From: Galdieria sulphuraria
Taxonomy: Eukaryota; Rhodophyta; Bangiophyceae; Galdieriales; Galdieriaceae
Reading direction: 5' to 3'
Assembly (NCBI RefSeq): GCF_000341285.1
Contig: NW_005178475.1
Location: 401,834 to 465,833 of the forward strand
DNA length: 64,000 bases
A program made the translations under genes and the position numbers. Position 1 is the stretch's first letter. The number at the start of each line of letters is the position of its first letter. The notes under the pieces are model-generated. The model worked only from the letters and a program-made list of their open reading frames with translations, did not search any database and was not told the DNA's origin. Shown here one piece after another: positions 21,818-32,000 of this stretch.

Positions 21818-22576
21818 ATGTTTGTGACAGTCAGTATCGGCAAACTTGTAAGCCGTACATTTCGTGTACAGAGTTGTTTGACAATACGTAGTTCAATCAG
21901 TTGCTATATGCTTTATGGAAACTGTAGATTTGTAGAGCTTTCTGGAAAAAAATCGAAAGATTTTGCTTGGCCTTTCAAGCGGTTCTGTTGTTGTTCCAAT
22001 TTACCTCCAAATGAGACAGCAGAGTCATCAGTGTCGGATACCTCAGAATCAAAGCGTAGTGGTGAACCAATATTTATTTCTAGAGCTAGGCAACTTGCGG
22101 AAAAGGCTGCTCACGATTTGAGTTTAACTATCGAAAATATGCACTGGAGTGGTGGAAAACTTGTGGTAAGTTCAACGGTTAAATGAAGCTGTTGTTATTC
22201 AATTTTTTTGTTTTAGGTATACATAAGTCACATAGACTCAGAGACATCTCCCAACCTTGGTGACTGCTCAGCTTTAAGTAGAAGTCTCAGTCGACTACTA
22301 GACGAAGATGATGTGATTCCTTTTTCGTATCAGCTCGAAGTTTCTACACCCGGTCTGTCAGGAGTGCTCAATACGGATAAGGACTTTTCAGTTTTTAAAG
22401 GCTTTCCAATCAGAGTTACTACGAGTGAGGAACACAAAGGGAAGAAAGAATTTGGGGGTAGACTAGCAGGACACAGTCTTGATGCAATCCGAGTGAATTC
22501 TGCTGGTAAAATGACCAAGATTCCGAGAGCTTTGGTGAAGCAAGTTGTTCTTATCGAGTCCAGCAAGATTTTATAA
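21818..22576 (+). CDS. RIMP: Organelle-targeted ribosome maturation factor RimP
   Basis: RimP assists 30S subunit maturation. Two exons: 21818-22165 and 22217-22576, with a 51-nt intron joining GGKLV to VYISHIDSET. The first 70 or so residues are Cys/Arg/Ser-rich with few acids, fitting an organelle presequence. The RimP N domain follows (ISRARQLAEKAAHDLSLTIENM, CSALSRSLSRLLDEDD, then the YQLEVSTPGLSGVL hallmark). The C-terminal SH3-like domain has FPIRVTT, GRLAGHSLDAIRV and a final KIPRALVKQVVLIES. Plastid location is likely because red-algal plastids need a bacterial-type 30S assembly factor, but mitochondrial import is not excluded. Confidence 0.88.
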
Positions 22577-22656
22577 ACTCTTGTTTATCTTCATTTTCAA
22601 CTGTTCTTCAATGACATGTTGAAGAATTCAAAGAATATTAATATTGCTGTTTGAAT

Positions 22657-23488
22657 CTAATTGAAGTCAAATGAAAGAGCGTTTGAAATCATTCCTTCAC
22701 GTTCTTTAAGGCCTAATAATGTCTGATGAAAATGAAGCTGTTTTCATATGAAAGCGCTAAGTTATAGACATGACTGAAATTGGTAACTTACCTCTTCACG
22801 AAGTTTATTATTTTCTTCTACCAACACTTGATTTTCGTGTTTCACTGCTAGATGTTTCCAGAGTTCCATTTGCAAGCGGACATTATCTGCGGACAGAATG
22901 GATACTCGCCTTTCTAGTTGTTCAAGGTATCGCTTCTTTCTTTCTCTCGAAGCCGCTGCAGATTGTCTATTTCTTTCAACCCTATTTAACATATCTGTCA
23001 TTAATTTAAAAGTAACAAACGCGTTTCTTCAACCTCTTTGCACGTTTGACTTCTCTGGCACCACTGTCCGTTGTTTCATACGAAGATGTAGCTGTATGAG
23101 TTACAGTACTCATGCAGGTTTTCATTTCTGAACAAGCAACACCACTAGCATTGTAAGTAAAACAGTTATAATCGGCTTGGTCGGTGTTCTGCCGAGAAGC
23201 GTAGACAGGATTTCTGCTATTACAGCCATAATTTTCTTTGGAGTTATCTACAAATGTTTGAAGCTGTCCGTTGGATATCGATTCTTTTTGTATGTCGGAG
23301 ACGGTAGGATAGTAGCTTTGTTTGAAGTTGCCCGAATTCAATTCGCTTGTTCTCTTTCGTTTAGTTCCCTTTGATACAGAAATAGAGTATTGCGAGTTGG
23401 AGTTGAGAAGAATTGGTGTGGAATCCGCTTTATAATAAGATGAATAGAGCGGTCTTAGCTTAAACCGCAATTTTTCATCAACTGACAT
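22657..23488 (-). CDS. bZIP transcription factor
   Basis: Three exons. ATG 23488 begins an N-terminal Ser/Asn/Thr-rich domain; an upstream frame extension starts only with GTG. A 51-nt intron (22982-23032, phase 2; exon 1 ends at about 23033) fuses KRAKR to VERNRQSAAASRERKKRYLEQLE, giving a textbook bZIP basic region (N-x7-R: NRQSAAASR). Leucine-zipper heptads follow (LEQLERRVSIL, VRLQMELWKHL, VLVEENNKLREE). A second intron beginning GTAAGT after REE leads to a short last exon ending at TAG 22657-22659; that exon is inferred. It lies convergent to RimP (about 80 bp). The 775-bp upstream region is unusually long for this window, suggesting more regulatory DNA than its neighbours have. Confidence 0.88.
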
Positions 23489-24263
23489 TGTACAAGGTGG
23501 ATTCCTCAAAATTGTTGCTCGCGCCACTCGAATATGGCGTTATTGTCTTCTCTGTTGATGAATAACAAGTCTCGTATTGTTACTAGAAGTGCATGGAATC
23601 TATTTGAAATGTAAACTAGTTAGGAATGAGTCGACATTCAATTACAAATCTCACAAATAGTGTGGTCGAGTTGTCTTCTCTTGACTCTCAAAGCCAGAAT
23701 TCTCTTTGAGTAGAAAACAGGGACATTCGAAACCCAATTTTTGGCGGGCTCTCATTCTGATCTGTAACGTTCAAAATTTGCATCCGTATTGCAAAATTTA
23801 CTACTATAGACAGTCATGTTGCTTACACTTCTATCATACGATGGAAACTTGAAATCCCATTGACAATAAAATTACGACTTGTTGTTTAGTATACTGTTTT
23901 GAAAGCTGTAAGAGTCTAAAGTTATATCAAACAATCATCAAGATAGATGGGTTAGCTTTTGTTTGAACAACAGCATTTTTCCAAATACTCGTTTATGACA
24001 CAAGCCATGAGCAGGCTCATCTTATAATGTGGTTTTATGACTTTGCGTCTTGGCATCGATGCAATGGAGGAGTCTATAAGTTCTATAGATACATGAGCTT
24101 ATACTGAAAATTTAATTGCTTCTATTCTATTGGATACAGATAGAAAGATGTCACATTTTGCAATAATCATTTTGCTTCACCATTTTCATCTTACGCGGGC
24201 AAACTTGGATCGATTCAAATTGGATTGTATCTTTTCTCCTCAACAAAGGCTAAGATTTTAGAA
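23489..24263. other. Long intergenic region between bZIP and SUN genes
   Basis: 775 bp between divergent starts, ten times the usual spacing here. No convincing ORF is present. It contains a perfect inverted repeat ATGAGC-AG-GCTCAT (about 24007-24020) and several short ATG-stop frames that could be uORFs of either gene. It is probably an extended 5' regulatory or UTR region, mainly of the bZIP gene. Confidence 0.4.
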
Positions 24264-26025
24264 ATGAACTTGACTAGTCCACTTACTAGAGCGAAAGCTC
24301 GAGAGCTAGCTCTAGCACAATCTCCTTCAAGATCTGTCCTAACTGAACCGCTTTATACGTCTCCTCGAAGGAGTTTGTTTGACAACACCGACGATAGCGC
24401 AGGTCTAAGCAGACGAAAAACGATTTCTCGCTCGGGAAGAAAGTCAAAAAACACAAAGTATTCTTTTTCATCAGACGACAAAGAAAACATTTCTATTCAC
24501 AGAAGTCCAAAATCTAGAGAGGAAAGCAGTTTAAGCAGTCAAAAGGGGCAAGGAAAAGCGAAGGAATCTTACCAGATAGATCAAAATCTTGGAAATGCCT
24601 TTCAAGTATGTTTAGTAATCTCATTTTTTGTATTCTTAATCATTTCAGTGATAGAAAGATGGAACGACATCCTATTCAACGCTATCTTCGCCTCCTTATT
24701 TTTCCAAAACCTCGAATTCAGAACGAGTCGTAGAAGATAGTAGCCCCTTGACGTCAAATTCTCTTGATCCTAAAAATTCATCATTACATTCTAATAGTAA
24801 TGAAAGAAAGAATCGTTCTTTCATGCAATCAAGTATTGATTCCAAGAAACGAAATCATTCAAAGGTTAGGAAGATAATCTGTTCAAGCTTTATTATATCT
24901 AATATATTCCTTAGGCAAATGTATTTAAATTGTTGTTGATTCTCTTTCTTGCTTTCATCCTTATTGGGACATTTATCGTTTTCTCCCTCAGAACAAATAC
25001 AACTTTGGAATCGTCGAGAAGACAGTTTACTTCCTACAGGAATATGTTGGGATGGTTTCGAGCGATCTTTTATCGTCCGAAAAACGAAAGAGATAGCTTT
25101 GAAACGGCACTTTCATTCATGATTACACAGATTACTGATTTGGCAATATCCTTGGAGCAGAAAAAGAATCATCCAGAAGCAATTCTACACAGTATTCAGG
25201 ATATAATGGAAAAGACTGAAAACATTCTCAAAGAGGGCATTCCTTATCGTGAGTTGAGAGAATGGAGAGAAACTCTTTATCGACAACTTTTCAACTTTAT
25301 CAATCTCCATGAAGTGAATGATATCTCTTCAAATGATATCATTGCTAGACTTTTAGAATCAAAGCTACGACTGTATTATAAGTTGACTAAGCAAGACTAT
25401 GCCCTTTCATCCGAAGGAGCCAAAGTTATATGTTCAACACCTTCCAAGCTTCGACAACAGAGTAGATACTGGTTGGCACGAATGGCTTCCTTCTTAGATC
25501 CATCCATCAATACTACTGTTCTTCGTTATCCAAAAGGACCAGAGACTATATTATCGGTAAGTCTTTTTCAAATTTATCTATGAACACAATAATAATATAT
25601 ATGTACATATATATTTATAATGAATGAAGGATAATGTATCTGTTGGAAACTGTTGGGCATTTGCTGGAAAGACAGCAACGGTTACCATTCAACTTTCCAA
25701 AACTATTCAACCAATTGCATTTTCATTGGAGCATATCATCAACTTGGACTCTAAAAATGTTCTCAATGCACCAAAATTGTTTCGAGTTTATTTGATACAA
25801 GACAATAAGTCAGAAAATGGACAAAGATTGGATTGGCTCGTTGGTACTTATCAATACTGCATTGAGAAAAGGAGTAGACAATTATTTCCTGTGCGGTTCC
25901 AGAACTTGCCATATATTGACAAAATCAGACTGGAGATTGTTGATAACTATGGTGGTGCGTATACATGCCTGTATCGCTTTAGGGTTCATGGTCATGAACA
26001 ACAAGAAAGCTCACTTCAGCAGTAG
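24264..26025 (+). CDS. SUN1: SUN-domain inner nuclear membrane protein
   Basis: SUN proteins form the inner half of LINC complexes that link chromatin to the cytoskeleton. Four exons. The N-terminal nucleoplasmic part is basic and Ser-rich (SRRKTISRSGRKSKN), and a short intron leads to KDGTTSYSTLSSPP. Another intron leads to VFKLLLILFLAFILIGTFIVF, a single transmembrane segment. The lumenal part is helical, then comes the C-terminal SUN domain: DYALSSEGAKVI, a last intron (GTAAGT at about 25558), and SVGNCWAFAGKTATVTIQLSKTIQPIAFSLEHI. It ends with YTCLYRFRVHGH, the usual terminal strand. ATG 24264 is chosen over an upstream TTG. It converges on the spastin gene (about 70 bp). Confidence 0.92.
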
Positions 26026-26094
26026 TATCCCAGCGTCTCCCATACTATCCAATTAAGACAATTTGTTTCTATCCTCATTCGAAAGATCCTCCCA

Positions 26095-27659
26095 TTATTT
26101 CGCAGTCACTCCAAAGCTCTCATTCCATTCTATATATTTTGATAATTGTTCCTCACAAACACTAGGCCGAATAGTCTTCAGTGCTTCTACAAAGTCGTCC
26201 TTTCGCAAGGGACGTATCCTGTTTTCCTGAATCCTAACAATCTTTGGACCTAATCAAATATTGGTCATCAAACTCTCTAGCAAAATTCACAATGGTACAA
26301 TGTATCTCACCAAGTTCTCGTATAGGACAGAGTGCCGCTTCTCTTGTCAAGGCTGCCAGATCAGAATAAGAAAAATTCTTTGTCATATGTACGATTTGCT
26401 CAACATCTGCAATACTCAAGGAACTCTTAATACCTCCTTTCGACAGCAAAGAAAGGATAGCAGCTTTTCGTGAAGTTCCATCTGGCATAGGAATATATAC
26501 TCTTTTGGTAAACCGTCGTCTCACAGCTTCATCAAGATCCCATGGTCTAAAACAACACTCAAAATTTGTCAAGTATTAGTATAACGTTGATCGACGCACC
26601 TATTGGTTGCTGCCATGACAAAAATACGGTCTTCGCCCGTAGTGTTCAATCCATCAAATTGAATAAGGAATTCCGTTTTGAGTCTTCTACTTGCTTCATG
26701 TTCACCTTCATTTCTTACTGACAAAAGACTGTCTACCTCATCAATAAAGATAAAGCTTGGTTGTCGCCTCTTTGCAAGGTAGAAAAGACCTTTTACCAAA
26801 GATTCGCTTTCTCCAAAAAACTTGCTTGTTAAAGAAGAAGTCGAAATGGAAAAAAAGCAAGACTCGCATTCTGTTGCAGCTGCCTTTGCAATCAAAGTTT
26901 TGCCGTTTCCTGGAGGTCCAAATAATAATAAACCTCTACAAGGAGCACGTAACCCACGAAAGATATCAGGTCTTCTAGAAGGAAGAACAATAGTTTCATG
27001 AATAACATTTTTCACAGAGTCAAGACCAACCAACTGATCCCACTTAATTCCTGGCGAAGAAACAACAATCTCGCTTTGAATTCGTCCCAGTATCTTTTCG
27101 AAATTCTCATTTTTCTCAGAAGGAGAAAGTATTCCCTTCATATTCGCAGTTTTGTTCCTTCCAGAACGTAGCTGTGTGCCTGTGACATTGTGTTTCTTCG
27201 CTGTTTTGTCGACAATCACAGGCAAAGACGAGTTGGTAGACTTGGAAAGAGCATCAATTCTTTCATCAACCAGGCCTAAAGTTTTCGAAACTTGGTTTTG
27301 AAAGTCTATCCACTTCTCACGTGTCATTGAACCTTGTCCATTTCTCAAGAGACTTCTTAATCTTTCTGCCACACTGACATATTCCTTCAGAGCCTAGTAA
27401 AAATAACTAACCTTGAGAGTTGGAGGCTAATAAAGTTGAGCAGTATTACTTTTGTCAATTCTGATTTTTCGTCCCAATCCACAGCCTTCAAAAGTTGTTT
27501 CTTACAAGCCTCGTAACAAGAAAACGGTGAGTTGGCGTTTAACTTTGAAATTTTCTGTGTAGAAAGTGTAGCCATTTTATAGTTTCTTATTTCAAAAATG
27601 GATAACAGAAACAATAGGGAGAATATAGCGACACCCAAAAGCAACCACCATAAAAACAT
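26095..27659 (-). CDS. SPAST: Spastin-type microtubule-severing AAA ATPase
   Basis: A meiotic-clade AAA ATPase (spastin/katanin/fidgetin). ATG 27659 starts with a hydrophobic segment, [19 protein letters not shown], as in the spastin ER/lipid-droplet hairpin. A MIT-like helical stretch follows; a 55-nt intron joins DEKSELTK to [16 protein letters not shown]. The AAA domain has [13 protein letters not shown], Walker [18 protein letters not shown], pore loop region [11 protein letters not shown], Walker [13 protein letters not shown] and the second-region [15 protein letters not shown] 52-nt intron restores [16 protein letters not shown]; another restores [18 protein letters not shown]. It ends in the spastin-type helix ([13 protein letters not shown]). 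The combination of membrane segment, MIT and AAA supports spastin over katanin. Confidence 0.88.
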
Positions 27660-27908
27660 TCAAGCCATCCCAACATAAAGGAAATGGGAATATACGTGTT
27701 CAAAAAGATGGCAAATGCAAACGATTGTTTAGTATTTGCTTTTATCCAAAAACTTGCTTATACAAGTATTATTACTATTGTTAGTGACAACATCTCTTGC
27801 TTCCCAACCAAGATGACCTAATTACTCGTTCCAACCCATAATGATAATAAATACTGAAGTGACACCTACTCTTACGAATAATTCCCTTAGCAGAACTGGC
27901 TGGTATTC

Positions 27909-28172
27909 CTAATATGTTCTCCAAGTCAGTCCCAGGTCATCCAACAGTTGATAAATGCCATAGTGACGCAAACAAGAAGCTAATAATTTGTACGCCACAA
28001 GTGAAACAACAACAAGAGCTATTCCATTCACAAATATCTGCTCACCCGTTGTCATAACATAAACTGCAGTCCACAAACAGTAACGGTAATAGGTTAAACG
28101 AAGCCACTCATAAAATCTCAATAACCTATTCCTTGAGTGTGGAAATGCCATAAGAACTTCTCCTTCTTGCAT
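27909..28172 (-). CDS. Small subunit of serine palmitoyltransferase (ssSPT-like)
   Basis: An 87-residue ORF from ATG 28172; an in-frame Met at residue 8 is a possible alternative start. Family features: an amphipathic Arg/Trp/Tyr-rich helix (FYEWLRLTYYRYCLW), the TAVYVMTTGEQIFVN segment resembling YxLxTALYMLExWERxxFN of animal and plant ssSPT, and one hydrophobic helix (GIALVVVSLVAYKLLAS). Such small ER proteins bind and activate the LCB1/LCB2 heterodimer in the first step of sphingolipid synthesis. Length matches the family (about 70-90 residues). Because it is short, identification rests on this pattern only. Confidence 0.7.
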   Translation of the reverse strand: MQEGEVLMAFPHSRNRLLRFYEWLRLTYYRYCLWTAVYVMTTGEQIFVNGIALVVVSLVAYKLLASCLRHYGIYQLLDDLGLTWRTY

Positions 28173-28974
28173 AACCTTGAAAACTATGAGCTAAGAAACT
28201 CAAGAATAACTCATTCTTTACCTTCATAACGACGGTACAACAGTAGAAAAAAAAGGTTGCAGTAGATCACAGTTGAGAGGAGTTTACCTTTGGTCCAGAA
28301 GCAATGGAAAATTTCAGCTTTCCATTATAATATGGTTTAAGTGTTGTTGATATTTGAGACAACTATTCCAACAGAATATTGCATTTCATTCCACAAAAAT
28401 TATCCTTTTCATAGAAGAATAATACAGAAATCAAAGTTCAAGTCTGCGTATAATGGTAGTCAATGCTGACTTGTAGGGCAGAAACTTCTCAGTGGGACTG
28501 ATACTGACCATTCGTTTCTCATAGTATACCCAATCAAAAAAAATAATTCAAAAAAAAAAACAATTAAAAAGGATATAGTCTGATGACTCTTATAACGCAC
28601 TCTCCATAAAGTCAATAAGAAAAGAAATTCTAGTTGCCATACGATACCTTACAATCCTTCCATCCTTAGAATGATGTTTGTTAGGTCAACAATGCTTTAT
28701 TATGATCTATGGATGAAAATGAACACTGCAGTGAATGTCGTTCATAAGTATAACGAGCCATCATGCTCAAAGAAACAACAAGCAACAGACAAATGAATAC
28801 CAAAAAGAAATATCGGCAATATTTATTATGGCTTTCTTTCAATAGATCGAAAGGGACTAATCAATAATGTTTTCAGGCAAAGTGAAAGTTTCTATACTTT
28901 TCCTTCATAATGCATATCAAGTAATGTTTCCAAAACAAATAAGCAAAATATATTTGCAAGTGACTCTTGTCTCT
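28173..28974. other. Intergenic region, possible small structured RNA
   Basis: About 800 bp without a supported protein gene. AT-rich, with an A-tract around 28540-28560. The segment around 28438-28530 has nested inverted repeats (CAAGTC...GACTTG, and AGTCA-ATGC-TGACT) and a local GC content higher than its surroundings, so a small noncoding RNA is possible, but it matches no RNA class I can name. The rest shows nothing. Confidence 0.3.
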
Positions 28975-29508
28975 CTATGTCTTGTTCTCTTCAGGGCTTA
29001 TATTTCTGTAGAGTGGATGACTAAAGATAGAATTGGGAGAATCTACCAACTCCACGATAGCACGCGGTGCACCATCACCAAACCTAGTCAAACAAGTTAA
29101 CAAAATGATAATCTCGATAGAACAAAAAATACCGAAAACCATTCTTTAACACTCTCACATATCCTCCGGGTCGATTGCGATATCTCTCTGCCAATAAAGT
29201 TTTGACCTTCTCAATAGCTCCTGGATTGGACAGATATTGAGCCCATTCTTGTTGTGGAATATCTCCACGCTGAAATAAAAGTGAATAAAACTAATTGTAA
29301 AGCAATAACAACGTACCTTTGCTGCTGTTATAGTTCGTTCCACGTAACGCCGCATTTCTTTGGCCTTTGCCAAAGTAGTAACAATCCTTTCGTTTTGAAC
29401 AAGAGAGGTTACTAGACACTTTAAAATATCATTACGGTGAGCCTCAGAAACTCCCAAGTGTCGGACTCTCGTATTACATCTTGGCAAAAATATGGCAGTC
29501 TTCCTCAT
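28975..29508 (-). CDS. Organellar ribosomal protein bL17
   Basis: A large-subunit ribosomal protein that lines the exit-tunnel area. Three exons: ATG 29508 (an upstream in-frame TTG is discounted) opens MRKTAIFLPRCNTRVRHLG, followed by AHRNDILKCLVTSLVQNERIVTTLAKAKEMRRYVERTITAAK, the bL17 core. An intron with GTACGT leads to RGDIPQQEW and LLAERYRNRPGGYVRVLKNGFR. A second intron leads to FGDGAPRAIVELVD and a short extra tail ending at TAG 28975. The absence of a clear presequence fits mitochondrial bL17, where the mature N-terminus begins close to the start. Divergent (72 bp) from the small coiled-coil gene. Confidence 0.9.
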
Positions 29509-29580
29509 CTTCTCAACAGAATCTAAAAACAATTTTCATTGGAATTTGTGAGTGTCAGTCAGCGTTGCTTTTGACAACTT
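29509..29580. promoter_or_regulatory. Divergent promoter between bL17 and coiled-coil genes
   Basis: A 72-bp spacer between two start codons. No distinct box was recognised. Confidence 0.35.
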
Positions 29581-30005
29581 ATGCAGACGGCTGTACCAAA
29601 GCAAAGAAATGATAATCTATTGCTGTCAGAGTTCTCAGAACAACTGAAAAAATTTTCTCGACTTCATTTACAAGGTAAGAAACTGTATCGTTTATCTCGA
29701 TTATTTGACTTGGTTATTCTTCAGTGGGGTTATCTCAGTTGACTTCAGTCGAAGATAGTAATACTTCCACGAGATTATTTATGGAACAGGTTTCTAAAAA
29801 CATACAGAAACTACAGGCAAAGGCAGAACATTTGTTTCATGAAAATTATGGATTCCAAACAACCAAAGAACGTTTGCAACTATTATATAACGAGGCAGTG
29901 GCTTTGGAGCGTACGGCTTCTCTTTTGGAGGACTACACTAGTATGCTCGAAAACAGCTTTCGAGATCAACAAGCTTTGGAAAAAAGCTTAACAAGACCAG
30001 AATAA
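29581..30005 (+). CDS. Small coiled-coil protein, unknown
   Basis: Two exons: ATG 29581 encodes MQTAVPKQRNDNLLLSEFSEQLKKF and ends HLQ; an intron beginning GTAAGA and ending TTCTTCAG leads to VGLSQLTSVED. The product is about 124 residues, almost wholly helical, with heptad-like hydrophobic spacing from about residue 50 to the end (VSKNIQKLQAKAEHLF, RLQLLYNEAVALERTASLLEDY). Size and helix content resemble small subunits of BLOC/BORC or similar tethering complexes, but no signature allows naming it. The splice that restores a continuous frame supports a real gene. Confidence 0.55.
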
Positions 30006-30079
30006 GCTATTGTGGTCACTCCTGCATAATCTACTCAACCTCTCCGTTACTTGAAACATAATTCATTCCTCAGAAATAT

Positions 30080-30799
30080 TCACCATTCGACTAGCCGTCC
30101 CACTAGTCGTGATATCGTGGCTTGGCCAAAAGGTATGTAGCTAGCACAGTACCATAACAAAGCCCCTATTTCAACGATAATGGATAACACAACCAGTGGA
30201 TATCGTAATTTAACTTTGGCAACTGAAAAGAAAATAGCCATAAATAAAGAAATCAGATAGACACAAGTAGCCAACAATCGAACTGGTCTAAACATATATT
30301 GAAGTTGTCTATAAGGCCCTATTAAAAATGCAGTACTAACACCTCGCCCATCAATAACACTCTTTGCAAAAACCAACCCTTTTTATACTTACCTACAAAG
30401 CACAAGAATATTACCCAAAGTAAAGCTTAGAGCAAACTTGGCTGGACGAAGAGCTGACGTTGGCAGCATCAGAATGGACAAAAAAAGCATCATAGCACCA
30501 GCAACAAAACACATAGCAAACCCAACCAGACGTTGAGTTCGGGACAAACTTAGTTCAGAAGCCCAATCACTCCCAAAAGTAGAAGAAGGGTTTACATTAG
30601 TTTCTGCGGCTTCTTCGTCTCCACCAGAAGTTGTTAAGAGGGATTTTCTATCTTGCAACTTGTCTGAAAGTATTCTTGATAGTGAACTATTCTGTGTCTT
30701 TTCGCTCACGTTATCTATAAAGTCTCGTGCATTGTCTCCTATATTCCCTAACACATTCCTTGCACGATCACTCAAGTTGTTCAACATACTATTCTTCAT
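30080..30799 (-). CDS. SFT2: SFT2-family Golgi vesicle transport protein
   Basis: SFT2/Got1-like four-TM proteins act in endosome-to-Golgi retrograde transport. ATG 30799; the N-terminal 85 or so residues are polar and Ser/Asp-rich. The intron (GTAAGT ... GTTAG, about 55-60 nt) joins LGNILVLC to STAFLIGPYRQL. Motifs agree with SFT2: RLVGFAMCFVAGAMMLFLS, KFALSFTLGNI, FLIGPYRQLQYMFRPVRLLAT and the C-terminal WYCASYIPFGQATISRLV. Four hydrophobic segments are visible. It is divergent from a GDP-fucose transporter gene with only 27 bp between starts. Confidence 0.9.
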
Positions 30800-30826
30800 T
30801 CAAATTGTTTTTCGAAGACAATCAAA
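30800..30826. promoter_or_regulatory. Ultra-short divergent promoter, SFT2 / GDP-fucose transporter
   Basis: 27 bp between two ATG codons. The spacer is a near-palindrome: ATTGT and ACAAT arms around a TTCGAA core. Transcription must start inside or very close to the coding regions, or the 5' UTRs overlap in antisense. Confidence 0.45.
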
Positions 30827-31998
30827 ATGTTTGAGACCATGAAAAAGTCTTCTCAAGTGTTGACTGCCGTAGTCTTTTATTGGATAGTGTCTATTAGCTT
30901 GGTTTTCATTAACAAGTTACTTTTCAGTGGAAAGTCTTTTCAAGTGAATGCGCCGTTATTTATTACTTGGTATTATTACAGTTGAGTTATATGAACTGCA
31001 ACAAAGCTTACTTTGCATAAAGGTCTCAGTGTCTAGTAACTGTATTTTGTTGTTATGCACTGGGTGGACTTTCATGGACGAAGATGCCTCAGTTTGAAGT
31101 ACATTGGTAGGTTTTTACACGTCAGTCTCTTTTGTTGACACGCTGTCTATTTTTGCTTAGGAAAACTTGTGTGCAGTTACTTCCCCTTTCTTTCATCTTT
31201 ACTCTTATGGTAGTGTTCAATAATATATGTCTGAAATATGTCGAAGTGTCCTTTTATCAAGTGGCTCGATCTCTAACCATCATTTTTAACGTAGCGCTTG
31301 ACTTTATGCTTCTTGGACAGCAAACATCTCCTGCTGCTATTTTCTGTTGTCTGATTGTGAGTATACATATATTTATTGCTCTAGTACTTGTTAATATAAA
31401 CTATAGGTAGTTTCAGGTTTCTGGTTGGGTAATCGAGAAGAGTTACGATGGTCACTTATCGGTGTTATTTCTGGAGTTACTTCCAGCTTTTTTGTTGCTA
31501 TGAATGCTATTTATGTGAAGAAAATGTATCCGTTTGTAGACAATGATCCGTGGAAGATTACATTATATAACAATGTGAATGCTTGTCTATTATTTCTTCC
31601 TTTTATTTACTTCAGTGGAGAAGTGAATACTTTGATGTCCTCCGAAAATGTTTCCAATCCTTCTTTCTGGAGTACGTGAATGTTCTTTAGAGTTTCTTAT
31701 CACTTCTATTGACTCTCTTCAAGTCATGTTGTCTATGAGTGGCCTACTAGGCATTTTGATTTCCTTTGCTACTGCCACGCAAATCAAATATACGAGTCCT
31801 TTGACTCATAATGTTTCTGCCACAGCCAAAGCTGCAGCCCAAACTGCTATCGCATTGCTTCTCTTTCAAAACCCAGTAACTGGTCTTGGACTTGCGAGTA
31901 TCTGTATTGTTTTGTTGGGTTCGTTGAGTTATTCCATTGTACGTCGGAGAGAGTTTCTACAAAGAGCCTCACAAGAACATTTGCCTGAAAAAGCCTAA
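30827..31998 (+). CDS. SLC35C1: GDP-fucose transporter (SLC35C1 family)
   Basis: Imports GDP-fucose into the Golgi lumen in exchange for GMP. Spliced, with four or five short introns. Exon 1 (ATG 30827) holds TM1 and INKLLF. Joining FITW to SQCLVTVFCCYALGG (donor TTG|GTATTA) and VHW to KTCVQLLPLSFIF restores the frame. Diagnostic residues follow: MVVFNNICLKYVEVSFYQVARSLTIIFNV, the NNxCL and RSLT motifs of SLC35C; GFWLG; VAMNAIYVKK; and LYNNVNACLLFLPF. The end has IKYTSPLTHNVSATAKAAAQT, the SLC35C nucleotide-sugar signature. About ten TM helices. The stop codon is followed after 2 bp by the next gene's ATG. Confidence 0.93.
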
Positions 31999-32000
31999 TA

